Of a DNA stretch of 64,000 nucleotides, positions 49,972 to 58,659 are shown in pieces (the stretch's first letter is position 1; each line of letters opens with the position of its first letter). The notes beneath the pieces are model-generated. The model ran no database searches. It was given only the letters and a program-made list of their open reading frames with translations, and was not told where the DNA came from. The DNA is from Mesorhizobium sp. 113-3-3 (lineage in GTDB: Bacteria > Pseudomonadota > Alphaproteobacteria > Rhizobiales > Rhizobiaceae): contig NZ_AP023243.1 in assembly GCF_016756495.1 (NCBI RefSeq), positions 5,956,501 to 6,020,500 of the forward strand, written 5' to 3'. A program made the translations under genes and the position numbers.

Positions 49972-50775
49972 TTGAGCGACATTTTTTCCAGGATCGAGCA
50001 TTCGCGCACCGCTGACGAGGTGGTGCAGCAGATCGAGAGCCTCATCCTCGAAGGCGTGCTGCGCACCGGCGACCGGCTGCCGGGCGAGCGCGAGCTGGCG
50101 CGCCAGTTCGACGTGTCGCGGCCGATCCTGCGCGATGCGCTGAAGGCGCTGGAAGGGCGCGGGCTGCTGACCACCAAGGCCGGCGGCGGCACGCATGTCG
50201 CCGACATTATCGGCCAGCTGTTCACCAAGCCGGTGGCCGACCTGATCTCGATGCATCGCAAGGCGGTGACCGACTATCTGGAATACCGCCGCGAGATCGA
50301 AGGCATTGCCGCCGAATACGCGGCGCGGCGCGCGACCCCGGAAGACCTTGCGCTGCTCGACCGCATCATGGCGCGCATGGACGAGGCGCACCGCACCGGC
50401 GATTTCGACGACGAGGCCGAGATCGACGTCGAGTTCCATCAGGCGATCTGCGAATGCGCGCACAACATCCTGCTCTTGCACACGCTGCGCTCGTGCTACC
50501 GGCTTTTGTCGGAAGGCGTTTTCCAGAACCGGCTGCTGGTCTTCACCGTGCCCGGCGCGCGCGAGGCTCTGCTGGCGCAGCACAAGGCAATCCATGCCGC
50601 GGTGAAGGCCGGCGATCCCAACGCTGCCCGGCACGCGGCAATGGATCACATGACCTATGTCGAGCGGTCGATGGCCGAAGCCGAGCGCAGCGGCGACTGG
50701 CAACGCGTGTCACGGCTGCGGCTGCGGCAGCGTTCGGAAGCCGGCGATACCGAACCGGCGCGCAGGCGCTCCTAG
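49972..50775 (+). CDS. FadR-family (GntR/FCD) transcriptional regulator, LldR-like
   Basis: A 267-residue regulator. The GntR winged helix (VVQQIESLILEGVLRTGDRL then PGERELARQFDVSRPILRDA) covers about residues 13-60. The FCD effector domain has metal-binding Asp/His: EYRREIEGIAAEYAARRAT, EIDVEFHQAICECAHN and HKAIHAAVKAGDPNAARHAA. TTG at 49972 is the likely start: the frame further upstream begins at TTG 49909 inside the operator pair. It sits 24 bases before lldD and probably controls lldD and the glc operon in response to lactate or glycolate. Confidence 0.88.
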   Translation: MSDIFSRIEHSRTADEVVQQIESLILEGVLRTGDRLPGERELARQFDVSRPILRDALKALEGRGLLTTKAGGGTHVADIIGQLFTKPVADLISMHRKAVTDYLEYRREIEGIAAEYAARRATPEDLALLDRIMARMDEAHRTGDFDDEAEIDVEFHQAICECAHNILLLHTLRSCYRLLSEGVFQNRLLVFTVPGAREALLAQHKAIHAAVKAGDPNAARHAAMDHMTYVERSMAEAERSGDWQRVSRLRLRQRSEAGDTEPARRRS

Positions 50776-50799
50776 TAGCAAGATCAAGCGGGAACCAGC

Positions 50800-51936
50800 A
50801 TGAGCGACATTCTCACCATCGCAGACCTCAAGGATCTCGCCCGCCGGCGCGTGCCCAAGATGTTCTTCGACTATGCCGATTCCGGCGCCTGGACCGAGAG
50901 CACCTACCGGGCCAACGAGGAAGACTTCCAGAAGATCAAGTTCCGCCAGCGCGTGCTGGTCGACATGAGCAACCGCTCGCTGGAATCGACCATGATCGGC
51001 CAGAAAGTGTCGATGCCCGTGGCGCTGGCGCCCACCGGCCTGACCGGCATGCAGCACGCCGATGGCGAGATGCTGGCGGCGCAGGCCGCCGAGGAATTCG
51101 GCGTGCCTTTCACCCTGTCGACGATGAGCATCTGCTCGATCGAGGATGTCGCCTCGGTGACGACGAAACCGTTCTGGTTCCAGCTCTACGTGCTGCGCGA
51201 CAAGGATTTCGTGTGCGATTTGATCGACCGCGCCAAGGCGGCGAAATGCTCGGCGCTGGTGCTGACGCTCGACCTGCAGATCCTCGGCCAGCGCCACAAG
51301 GACGTGCGCAACGGGCTTTCGGCGCCACCCAAGATGACGCTGGCCAACATTATCGACCTGGCCAGCAAGCCGCGCTGGTGTCTGGGCATCGCCGGCACCA
51401 AGCGCCGCACCTTCCGCAACATCGTCGGCCACGCCAAGGGTGTCGGCGACGTCTCTTCGCTGTCGTCCTGGACAAACGAGCAGTTCGATCCGCAGCTGTC
51501 GTGGAAGGATGTCGCCTGGATCAAGGAGCGCTGGGGCGGCAAGCTGATCCTGAAAGGCATCCTCGACAAGGAAGACGCGCTGATGGCGGCCAAGACCGGC
51601 GCCGACGCGATCGTGGTTTCCAACCATGGCGGACGCCAGCTCGACGGCGCATCGTCCTCGATCATGGTGCTGGAGGAAATCGCGGACGCGGTCGGCGACA
51701 GGATAGAAGTGCACATGGATGGCGGCATACGCTCCGGCCAGGATGTGCTGAAGGCGCTCTGCCTCGGCGCCAAGGGCACCTATATCGGCCGGCCGTTTCT
51801 TTACGGCTTGGGCGCGCTCGGCAAGGAAGGGGTTACCAAAGCGTTGGAAATCATCCGCAAGGAGATGGACATCACGCTGGCTCTGTGCGGAAAGCGTCTG
51901 GTCACCGACATGGGCAAGGACCAGCTCCGGCGCTAG
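50800..51936 (+). CDS. lldD: FMN-dependent L-lactate dehydrogenase
   Basis: A 378-residue alpha-hydroxyacid oxidase. FMN and substrate residues are in VPKMFFDYADSGAWTESTYR, PVALAPTGLTGMQHADGE, FWFQLYVLRDKDF, LILKGILDKEDAL and the signature VSNHGGRQLDGASSS (catalytic His and Arg), followed by VHMDGGIRSGQDVLKALCLG. It oxidises L-lactate to pyruvate at the membrane. Other substrates such as mandelate or glycolate cannot be excluded. It is coupled to the FadR-type gene upstream. Confidence 0.92.
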   Translation: MSDILTIADLKDLARRRVPKMFFDYADSGAWTESTYRANEEDFQKIKFRQRVLVDMSNRSLESTMIGQKVSMPVALAPTGLTGMQHADGEMLAAQAAEEFGVPFTLSTMSICSIEDVASVTTKPFWFQLYVLRDKDFVCDLIDRAKAAKCSALVLTLDLQILGQRHKDVRNGLSAPPKMTLANIIDLASKPRWCLGIAGTKRRTFRNIVGHAKGVGDVSSLSSWTNEQFDPQLSWKDVAWIKERWGGKLILKGILDKEDALMAAKTGADAIVVSNHGGRQLDGASSSIMVLEEIADAVGDRIEVHMDGGIRSGQDVLKALCLGAKGTYIGRPFLYGLGALGKEGVTKALEIIRKEMDITLALCGKRLVTDMGKDQLRR

Positions 51937-51973
51937 CGTCCGGTGACAGCCTGACCACGGAGACCACGAGGCG

Positions 51974-52741
51974 TTGGCGGAACCCGGCATCCATTTTCTC
52001 GACGCGCATGGGCCGAAGGGTGTGCGTCTTTACGCGATCGGCGACGTGCATGGCCGGCTCGACCTGCTGGCCGCCATGCACGGGCAGATCGAGGCCGAGA
52101 TCGCGAGAGACCAGGTTCGGGACTGGCGGGTGATCCACCTCGGCGACTATGTCGACCGCGGACCGGACTCCAAGGGCGTCATCGATTTCCTGATCGCGGC
52201 GCGGGAACGCGATCCGCGCCATCTGATGCTGGCCGGCAACCACGACATCGGCTTTCTCGATTTTCTCAGAACCCCCGAACCGGAGGGGCTTTTCATGCGC
52301 TTTGGCGGCGTCCAGACGGCGTTGTCCTATGGTGTTTCCCTCACCGCCGACGCCAGCTGGTTCGGCAAGATGGAGACGATGAGACGCGGACATCAGGCCC
52401 TGCTCGAGGCAATGCCGCCCGGCCATGTCGACTTCCTGCGCTCGCTGCCGTTCTCGGTGACCTCAGGCGATTTCTTCTTCTGCCATGCCGGCATCAGGCC
52501 AGGCATTGCGCTGGACAAGCAAAACCCGCAGGACCTGATCTGGATCCGCGACGTTTTCCACGATCACACCGGCCTGTTCCCAAAGATCGTGGTGCATGGC
52601 CACACACCCGTGCCCGAGGCGGAAGTGATGGCCAACCGCGTCAATGTCGACACGCTCGCCTGGCAATCAGGCATGCTGACCGCGCTCGTCGTCGACGGCG
52701 CGGACAAACGCATCCTGGAAATGGCGATAAAGGGAGCCTGA
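51974..52741 (+). CDS. Metallophosphoesterase, PPP-type serine/threonine phosphatase-like
   Basis: A 255-residue calcineurin-like phosphoesterase with the complete metal-site set: YAIGDVHGRLDLL, HLGDYVDRGPDSKGV, MLAGNHDIGF and VVHGHTPVPEAEV. These match bacterial PrpA/ApaH-like serine/threonine phosphatases. The frame starts with TTG at 51974 after GAGGCG. No ATG gives the complete first motif with a good ribosome site. The substrate could be a phosphoprotein or Ap4A. It follows lldD by 37 bases and may be cotranscribed with it. Confidence 0.88.
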   Translation: MAEPGIHFLDAHGPKGVRLYAIGDVHGRLDLLAAMHGQIEAEIARDQVRDWRVIHLGDYVDRGPDSKGVIDFLIAARERDPRHLMLAGNHDIGFLDFLRTPEPEGLFMRFGGVQTALSYGVSLTADASWFGKMETMRRGHQALLEAMPPGHVDFLRSLPFSVTSGDFFFCHAGIRPGIALDKQNPQDLIWIRDVFHDHTGLFPKIVVHGHTPVPEAEVMANRVNVDTLAWQSGMLTALVVDGADKRILEMAIKGA

Positions 52742-52783
52742 GCCCAGCCGCGGCGCAGGAATGCGTCGCGAGCGAGCCGGCTT

Positions 52784-52924
52784 TTAGCGAAGCGAGGCGG
52801 TGACGCCGTAGCCGTCGACGGCGTTGTGGTTGTTGGCGGCATCGGCGGAATAGATGCCCAGACCGCACAGCACGATGGCGGACAACATGGCAAAGGACAG
52901 AAGCGCTGCTTTCACGGACGTCAT
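52784..52924 (-). CDS. Small exported protein of 46 residues, unknown
   Basis: A short frame from ATG 52924 to TAA reads as an N-terminal signal-like helix (VKAALLSFAMLSAIVLCGLG) followed by IYSADAANNHNAVDGYGVTA and SLR. A hydrophobic leader with an Ala-x-Ala-like end (SADAA) and a short polar tail suggests export of a peptide of about 20 residues. The ribosome site is weak (AAGAG). No family is recognised. It is isolated between two convergent genes and easily overlooked because of its length. Confidence 0.55.
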   Translation of the reverse strand: MTSVKAALLSFAMLSAIVLCGLGIYSADAANNHNAVDGYGVTASLR

Positions 52925-53206
52925 CTCTTGTTGAGCTTCGTGCATCTGTGCACCAGGCGGTTACCAATGCGTTGAAACGGAGAATTCGCTTCAAAGTTTC
53001 GACGATTTCGCGCTTCTAGGCGCGTTCTGTATCGGTGGTGTGTCGGACGGGCCACACAAATGGTTCATTCCCGGTTGCACAGCAGATGCAGAGCGCGCGC
53101 CTTCTAGGATGGCGGTCGGACACAAGCCAAGGATGAAAGGGGTTTTCCCCAGCCGGTTTCACGGCGGCGTGCCAATTATGTCACGCGATGACCCGGGGGC
53201 AGGCGC
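52925..53206. other. Non-coding stretch upstream of the 46-residue gene
   Basis: A 282-base gap that contains the promoter of the small exported protein gene and the 3' side of the amidotransferase gene. No further gene, terminator or repeat is recognised. Confidence 0.35.
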
Positions 53207-53905
53207 TTAGATCGTAGCGACCCAGGCGCGGGCAATGGCAATACCGGCGGCATCGGCGTCGGGTCCGTTAAGGGCCATTTCGCCATCGAGCTTGTCGGCC
53301 CAGTCGGGATGCCGCGAAGCGATGGTCGACGCGAAGGAGGTGCTCCAGTCCTTCACCATCGGCCGGTCGGCCTCGAAATGGAACTGGAAGCCATAGATGG
53401 CGCGGCCGACACGAAAGGCCTGGTTTTCGGCGACTTCGTTGCCGGCGAGCCGGACGGCATCTTGCGGCAGTTCGAACGTGTCGTCGTGCCACTGGAAGAT
53501 CGGGAACTTTTCCGGCAGGGCGCCCAGCACCGGATCGGCCTTGGCGTCCGGCGTCAGCGACACGCCGCGCCAGCCGAATTCATTGGCGCCGCCGATGCGG
53601 TTCTCGCCGCCGAAGGCACGGGCGACCAACTGGCTGCCGAGGCAGATGCCGAGCACGGCGCGGTCCTTGCCGGCAAAATCGCGGGTCAGTTCGAGCAGCG
53701 CCGGGAAATAAGGATATTCGTCATCGGCCAGCGCATTCTGGCCGCCGCCGAGCACCACCATCGCATCGTGCCCGGTCGCGTCTTCCGGCAGCGGATCGCC
53801 CTTGTAGGGCAAGCGCACGTCCAGATCGGCGCCGGCTTCCGCAAGCGCCGCACCGACCTGGCCGAGGCCGGTATTGTCGTAGTTCTGGACCACCAGCACC
53901 CGCAT
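53207..53905 (-). CDS. Class I glutamine amidotransferase-like protein
   Basis: A 232-residue single-domain amidotransferase resembling YfeJ/GuaA-N-type proteins. The nucleophile elbow is AVLGICLGSQLVARAFGG, and the His/Glu pair lies in IYGFQFHFEADRPM. GGGQNALADDEYPYFPALLE is the family oxyanion region. The open frame continues to 54622 through the antisense of the next gene, so ATG 53905 is used. It would release ammonia from glutamine for an unknown acceptor; no synthetase partner is adjacent. Confidence 0.88.
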   Translation of the reverse strand: MRVLVVQNYDNTGLGQVGAALAEAGADLDVRLPYKGDPLPEDATGHDAMVVLGGGQNALADDEYPYFPALLELTRDFAGKDRAVLGICLGSQLVARAFGGENRIGGANEFGWRGVSLTPDAKADPVLGALPEKFPIFQWHDDTFELPQDAVRLAGNEVAENQAFRVGRAIYGFQFHFEADRPMVKDWSTSFASTIASRHPDWADKLDGEMALNGPDADAAGIAIARAWVATI

Positions 53906-53992
53906 CGCAAAACCCTGCTGACATGAAAATGACGGCACGAGCGATATCATGCCGTCTATATCGCAGCCAAGAAGCGTGTTGGAGAGAAAACT

Positions 53993-54640
53993 ATGCCACT
54001 GCAGAACCGGGTCGATCCGTTCGGCGCCATCCACGCCGTGCCCGAGCGCGGCCTGTTCACCGGCAATCGCGGCATCATCCACGACCCCGCGACCAGAACA
54101 CTGCTGAAGAAGCGCTGGGCGCTTCAGGCCTGGATCATCTGCGTGTGCCAATTCCGCAATGTGCGGCGCGAGCCGATGGGCCGCAACCGTCCTGGCGGCA
54201 AAGCCGGCTGGACCGAGCTGTTCTTCCTCGACGAGGTGACGGCGCTGGCCGCCGGTCATCGCCCCTGTTTCTTTTGCCAGCGAGAACGAGCCAGGGATTT
54301 TGTCGGCCGCTTCGGCGAAGCCTTCGGCATTGCCGAGCCGCGCGCGCCGCAGGTCGACAAAAGGCTGCACAAGGAGCGGCTGGCGTCGGGTGGCAAACGC
54401 CCTGCTGTGGCAATGCACGAGCTGGCCGGCCTGCCCGACGGCGCGGTGGTCGCTACTGGCGGCAACGCCTATGCCTTGCGTCACGGCAAGGCGTTGCGAT
54501 GGTCCTTTGCCGGATATGGTCCACCCGCCGGCCTTGGCCAACTGGAAGACACGGCGCTTATGCTGCTGACCCCGGAGACAACGCTTGCCGTCCTGAGGCG
54601 TGGCTTTCGACCGGTGTGGCATCCGTCCGCCGAGGCTTGA
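53993..54640 (+). CDS. Conserved hypothetical protein with CxxC motif
   Basis: A 215-residue protein that I cannot place in a named family. It contains a CxxC in [18 protein letters not shown], an Arg/Lys-rich middle ([20 protein letters not shown]) and several Trp in a basic context ([20 protein letters not shown]). The likely cytoplasmic location and CxxC hint at metal binding. GAGAGAAAACT precedes the ATG. It is 31 bases before rsmE on the same strand, so cotranscription with rsmE is likely. Confidence 0.7.
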   Translation: MPLQNRVDPFGAIHAVPERGLFTGNRGIIHDPATRTLLKKRWALQAWIICVCQFRNVRREPMGRNRPGGKAGWTELFFLDEVTALAAGHRPCFFCQRERARDFVGRFGEAFGIAEPRAPQVDKRLHKERLASGGKRPAVAMHELAGLPDGAVVATGGNAYALRHGKALRWSFAGYGPPAGLGQLEDTALMLLTPETTLAVLRRGFRPVWHPSAEA

Positions 54641-54671
54641 CGGAGGCGGCCGGCTCGCTCATTCCTCGGCG

Positions 54672-55406
54672 ATGCGCGCCAATTACAAGATGCAACGTCT
54701 GTTCGTGCCTGACGACCTCGGGCCGGATGCCGAGTTCGATGCCGACCGGCAGCAGAGCCATTATCTCATGCATGTGCTGCGGCTTGGCGAAGGCGCCGAG
54801 ATCCTGGTCTTCAATGGCCGGGACGGCGAATGGTCGGCGGCCATCGCGGCAAAGTCGAAGAAAGCGGTCAAACTCAAGGCTTTGGCGCTGCAACGGCCGC
54901 AGCCGCCCCTGCCCGATCTCATCTATTGTTTCGCGCCGCTGAAACAGGGGCGGCTCGACTATCTCGTGCAGAAAGCGGTCGAGATGGGCGCCGGCATCCT
55001 GCAGCCCGTCATCACCCAGCACACGCAAGTGGCCAAGCCGTCCATCGACCGGCTGCGTGCCAATGTCGTCGAGGCCGCCGAACAATGCGGCATACTGGCG
55101 GTTCCGGAAGTGCGCGAAGCGGAAAAATTCGAACGCCTGCTGACCGGCTGGGACAAGGAGCGGCGGCTGATTTTCTGCGACGAGGACGCCTCGACCAACA
55201 ATCCGCTGCCTGCCTTGCAGCAGTTGAAGGAGAAGAAACTTGCGCTGCTGGTTGGGCCGGAAGGCGGCTTTTCCGACGATGAGCGCAAGATCCTGCGCGC
55301 CCTGCCCTTCGTGACCGCCATTCCGCTCGGCCCGCGCATCCTGCGCGCCGATACGGCGGCCGTGGCCGCACTTGCGGTGATGCAGGCAACTGTTGGAGAC
55401 TGGTAG
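54672..55406 (+). CDS. rsmE: 16S rRNA (uracil-1498-N3)-methyltransferase
   Basis: A 244-residue SPOUT-fold enzyme. The N-terminal PUA-like part has [20 protein letters not shown]. The knotted SAM site has [33 protein letters not shown] and [20 protein letters not shown], all family hallmarks. ATG 54672 starts the conserved [11 protein letters not shown]. The order rsmE then gshA recurs in Rhizobiales. Confidence 0.93.
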   Translation: MRANYKMQRLFVPDDLGPDAEFDADRQQSHYLMHVLRLGEGAEILVFNGRDGEWSAAIAAKSKKAVKLKALALQRPQPPLPDLIYCFAPLKQGRLDYLVQKAVEMGAGILQPVITQHTQVAKPSIDRLRANVVEAAEQCGILAVPEVREAEKFERLLTGWDKERRLIFCDEDASTNNPLPALQQLKEKKLALLVGPEGGFSDDERKILRALPFVTAIPLGPRILRADTAAVAALAVMQATVGDW

Positions 55407-55549
55407 GACGTCACGTCTTGCAAGAGGCCGCCCGGATCGTGGCCTTCAATTCCTCTTGACCTGTGGCTCAGGATTTTTCGCTTGATCGGCTACTGACATT
55501 TCGTCCATTTACCGCCGGCGGTCGCCCGACCGCCTCTGAGGGCTTGATC

Positions 55550-56923
55550 ATGGCGCGCGACACAACCGATTTCCGGCCGATCGAAGGCATCGACGAACTC
55601 GTCGAGCACCTGGCCGAAGGCAACAAGCCGCGCGACAAGTGGCGCATCGGCACAGAGCACGAGAAATTCCCCTTCTATGTCGATGGCAACGCGCCGGTGC
55701 CCTATGGCGGCGAGCGCGGCATCCGCGCCATCCTCGAAGGCATGCAGTCAAAGCTTGGCTGGGACCCGATCATCGACGACGGCCGCATCATCGGCCTGGT
55801 CGAACCGACAGGCCAGGGCGCGATTTCACTGGAACCGGGCGGCCAGTTCGAGCTTTCCGGCGCGCCGCTGGAGACAATCCATCAGACCTGCCGCGAGGGC
55901 AATGCGCATCTGGCGCAGGTGCGCGAGATCGCCGAGCCGATGGGCATCCGCTTCCTCGGCCTCGGGGGCAGCCCGAAATGGTCGCTGGCCGAAACGCCGA
56001 AAATGCCGAAGTCGCGCTATGAGATCATGACGCGTTACATGCCCAAGGTCGGCACCAAGGGCCTCGACATGATGTACCGCACCTGCACGATCCAGGTGAA
56101 CCTCGACTTCGAGAGCGAGGCCGACATGCGCCGCAAGATGAAGGTCTCGCTGAAGCTGCAGCCGCTGTCGACGGCGCTGTTCGCCAACTCGCCCTTCACC
56201 GAAAGCCGGCCGAACGGCCTGCAGAGCTGGCGCGGCGACATCTGGCGCGACACCGACAACCAGCGCTCGGGCCTGCTCGAATTCTGCTTCTCGCCCGAGT
56301 TCGGTTTCGCCGACTATGTCGAATGGGCGCTCGACGTGCCGATGTATTTCGTCATCCGCGACGGCCACTATCACGACATGACGCACATAACCTTCCGCCA
56401 GTTCATGGCGGGCGCCGCGCGCAACGAAGTGCCGGACGGGCTGCCGACCATGGGCGACTGGGCGAACCATCTGTCGACGCTGTTCCCCGACGTGCGGCTG
56501 AAGCGTTTCCTGGAAATGCGCGGCGCCGATGGCGGCCCGTGGCGGCGCATCTGCGCGCTGCCGGCCTTCTGGGTCGGGCTGCTCTATGACGAGGCAGCGC
56601 TCGACGCGGCCGAGGCGTTGACCGCGAGCTGGACCTACAAGGAAGTGCTGGCGATGCGCAACGCCGTGCCGGAACTCGGCATTGCCGCGCCCTTCCGCAA
56701 CGCCACGCTGCGCGAGATCGCACGCGACGTGCTGGCCATTTCGCGCACCGGGCTGAAGAACCGCGGCAAGAAGAACCGCGACGGCTACGACGAAACCTCG
56801 TTCCTCAACACTTTGGACGAGGTGGTTGCGCGCGGCACGACCAGCGCCGAGGAAATGCTTTCGGCCTACCACACGCGCTGGGGCGGCTCGATCGAGCCGG
56901 TGTTCATGGAATACGCCTATTAA
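55550..56923 (+). CDS. gshA: Glutamate-cysteine ligase, plant/proteobacterial type
   Basis: A 457-residue enzyme catalysing the first step of glutathione synthesis. It belongs to the plant-like GCS2 family, not the E. coli type. Features are WRIGTEHEKFPFYVDGNAPV, GAISLEPGGQFELSGAPLET, TCTIQVNLDFESEADM and FRQFMAGAARNEVPDG. The open frame extends to 55463, but ATG 55550 begins the conserved MARDTTDF. The glutathione synthetase gene is not in this window. It is followed 78 bases later by a DUF937 gene. Confidence 0.94.
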   Translation: MARDTTDFRPIEGIDELVEHLAEGNKPRDKWRIGTEHEKFPFYVDGNAPVPYGGERGIRAILEGMQSKLGWDPIIDDGRIIGLVEPTGQGAISLEPGGQFELSGAPLETIHQTCREGNAHLAQVREIAEPMGIRFLGLGGSPKWSLAETPKMPKSRYEIMTRYMPKVGTKGLDMMYRTCTIQVNLDFESEADMRRKMKVSLKLQPLSTALFANSPFTESRPNGLQSWRGDIWRDTDNQRSGLLEFCFSPEFGFADYVEWALDVPMYFVIRDGHYHDMTHITFRQFMAGAARNEVPDGLPTMGDWANHLSTLFPDVRLKRFLEMRGADGGPWRRICALPAFWVGLLYDEAALDAAEALTASWTYKEVLAMRNAVPELGIAAPFRNATLREIARDVLAISRTGLKNRGKKNRDGYDETSFLNTLDEVVARGTTSAEEMLSAYHTRWGGSIEPVFMEYAY

Positions 56924-57001
56924 CCCAGCGGCAAAAGCCGCTTCAATCGACCGTTGAAACGAATTAGGCTCCCTCCCCGAGGAATTCAGGAGGAGACGCC
57001 G

Positions 57002-58018
57002 ATGCCCACCTTGTTCGACATGCTGACGCAGGCCCAGAACGGCAACGGCATGCAGGCGCTTGCCCAGCAATATGGGCTTTCGCTGCAGCAGACACAGGCA
57101 GCGGTCGGAGCGCTGCTGCCGGCCTTTTCGCAGGGGCTGCAACGCAACACCGCCGATCCCTATGGGCTCGGCGCCTTCATGACGGCGATGGCAAGCGGCC
57201 AGCACGCCAAATATTTCGAGGATGCGACCCGCGCCTTCTCGCCGCAAGGCGTTGACGAAGGCAATGGCATTCTCGGACACCTGTTCGGTTCGAAAGACCT
57301 GTCGCGCGCCGTGGCCAGCCAGGCGGCGCAGGCGAGCGGCGTGAGCCAGCAGATCCTGCAGCAGATGCTGCCGGCGATCGCCTCGATGGTCATGGGCGGG
57401 CTGTTCAAGCAGACGACAAGCCAGATGCAGGCCGCCGGCGGTTTCGGCGGCGGCAACAATCCGCTCGGCGAGATCATCGAGCAGATGATGCGGCAAGGCG
57501 GCGGCATGGGCGCGCCGGCGCCACAGCAGCGCCAGGCACCGCAGCCCCAGAACCCGATGGACAACCCGCTCGGCAAGGTCTTGCAGGACATGTTTGGCGG
57601 CGGCGCACCGCAACCGCAAAGCCAGCCGGCCCCCAATCCCTATGGCGACAATCCGCTGGGGAAGGTGCTGCAGGACATGTTCGGCGGTGGTACCCCACAG
57701 CCGCAAGGCGGGGCGCAGCCGCAGCCCCAGCAAACGCAGAGCCCCTACGGCGACAACCCGCTCGGGAAGATCTTCGAAGAGATGCTGCGCGGCGGTGGCG
57801 GCTTCGGCATGCCCGGCGGACAGCCGGCGCCGCAGCCGCAGGCACCACAGCAGCGCCAGGCCCCGCAGTCACAGACCAATCCGAGCGGCCGGCCAAGAAA
57901 CCCGTTCGACGATCTGTTTGGCAAGATGTTCGAAACCGGCGCCCAGCAGCGCGACGAGTACCAGAAGGGCGTCGAAAACATCTTCGACCAGTTCAAGCGG
58001 GACATGGATCGGCGGTAA
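57002..58018 (+). CDS. DUF937 protein with repeated NPLGK/MFGGG motifs
   Basis: A 338-residue protein. The N-terminal half is a DUF937/YidB-like helical domain (LFDMLTQAQNGNGMQALAQQ, ALLPAFSQGLQ, LQQMLPAIASMVMGGLF). The C-terminal half is Gln/Pro-rich and carries five spaced short motifs. NPLGEIIEQMMRQGGG, NPLGKVLQDMFGGG (twice), NPLGKIFEEMLRGGGG and NPFDDLFGKMFETG share an amphipathic helix ending in Gly. AGGAGGAG precedes ATG 57002. The repeats look like multivalent binding elements on a flexible chain. Function unknown. Confidence 0.8.
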   Translation: MPTLFDMLTQAQNGNGMQALAQQYGLSLQQTQAAVGALLPAFSQGLQRNTADPYGLGAFMTAMASGQHAKYFEDATRAFSPQGVDEGNGILGHLFGSKDLSRAVASQAAQASGVSQQILQQMLPAIASMVMGGLFKQTTSQMQAAGGFGGGNNPLGEIIEQMMRQGGGMGAPAPQQRQAPQPQNPMDNPLGKVLQDMFGGGAPQPQSQPAPNPYGDNPLGKVLQDMFGGGTPQPQGGAQPQPQQTQSPYGDNPLGKIFEEMLRGGGGFGMPGGQPAPQPQAPQQRQAPQSQTNPSGRPRNPFDDLFGKMFETGAQQRDEYQKGVENIFDQFKRDMDRR

Positions 58019-58050
58019 TTCAACTGGGCTACGGCCATTTCCGAGTGGAC

Positions 58051-58087
58051 CAGAAAAAGAAAAGCCCGGTCCTTGGGAGGACCGGGC
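58051..58087 (-). terminator. Terminator for the DUF1127 gene
   Basis: A perfect ten-pair stem GCCCGGTCCT/AGGACCGGGC with a TGGG loop is followed on the minus strand by a T-rich run. It lies between convergent genes and terminates minus-strand transcription. A second eight-pair hairpin (GCTGAACC/GGTTCAGC, 58150-58172) lies closer to the gene. Confidence 0.75.
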
Positions 58088-58191
58088 AACGTGCAGGCAG
58101 GCCGGCGGGGAACCGGCAGGGAGTGGGGAGCCTGCAGAACCTTGGTCGCGCTGAACCCTGAAAAGGTTCAGCAGGACCGAAAATCAACCGA

Positions 58192-58482
58192 TCAGGCCAC
58201 CTTGCGGGCGATGTCCTCGATCGTTTCCACGCGATCGCTGGCGATTTCGCGCAGCATCGCCGTCGGGTCGCGGCCGAACGGCACGTCGATGGCAACGTGG
58301 AGGTCGGCGCGCGTCAGGCCGATATCGGCGAGCTCGGCGTCCGACATCTCGCCAAGACGGTAGAAGGCGCGACGGTTTTTCCAGGCGCGGTAGATATTGA
58401 AGACGGTATTGGCCACGCGCATCGCAACGGCCGGACGCGAGGTGATGCGCGAGGTCTCGGTGGCGAAATCGATCGTGGTCAT
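58192..58482 (-). CDS. DUF1127 domain small protein
   Basis: A 96-residue protein. The DUF1127 core is YRAWKNRRAFYRLGEMSDAE followed by LADIGLTRADLHVAI, then a basic/acidic tail. GAAGGAGACCGAC precedes ATG 58482. Small DUF1127 proteins of alphaproteobacteria influence phosphate, carbon or small-RNA physiology; some bind RNA. This one is longer than the minimal 50-residue type. It is divergent from a LysR gene. Confidence 0.85.
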   Translation of the reverse strand: MTTIDFATETSRITSRPAVAMRVANTVFNIYRAWKNRRAFYRLGEMSDAELADIGLTRADLHVAIDVPFGRDPTAMLREIASDRVETIEDIARKVA

Positions 58483-58659
58483 GTCGGTCTCCTTCAGTTT
58501 CGAACGAACAAAGCCAAGCGGTCGGCGCTGGCGACAGCGTCCGTTCCGGCTTCGATTCACATGCCTTCATGTGGATGTCGGCAATTTGCCATCAGCCGAT
58601 TGATTAATCCAACGAATGTTTTTAATCCTAGGCATCAACATCAATGATGGATTGGACCA

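Noticed and set aside
53207..54622. N-terminal extension of the amidotransferase to 54622
   Set aside because: The extension is antisense to the CxxC-containing gene at 53993-54640; the conserved domain begins at ATG 53905.
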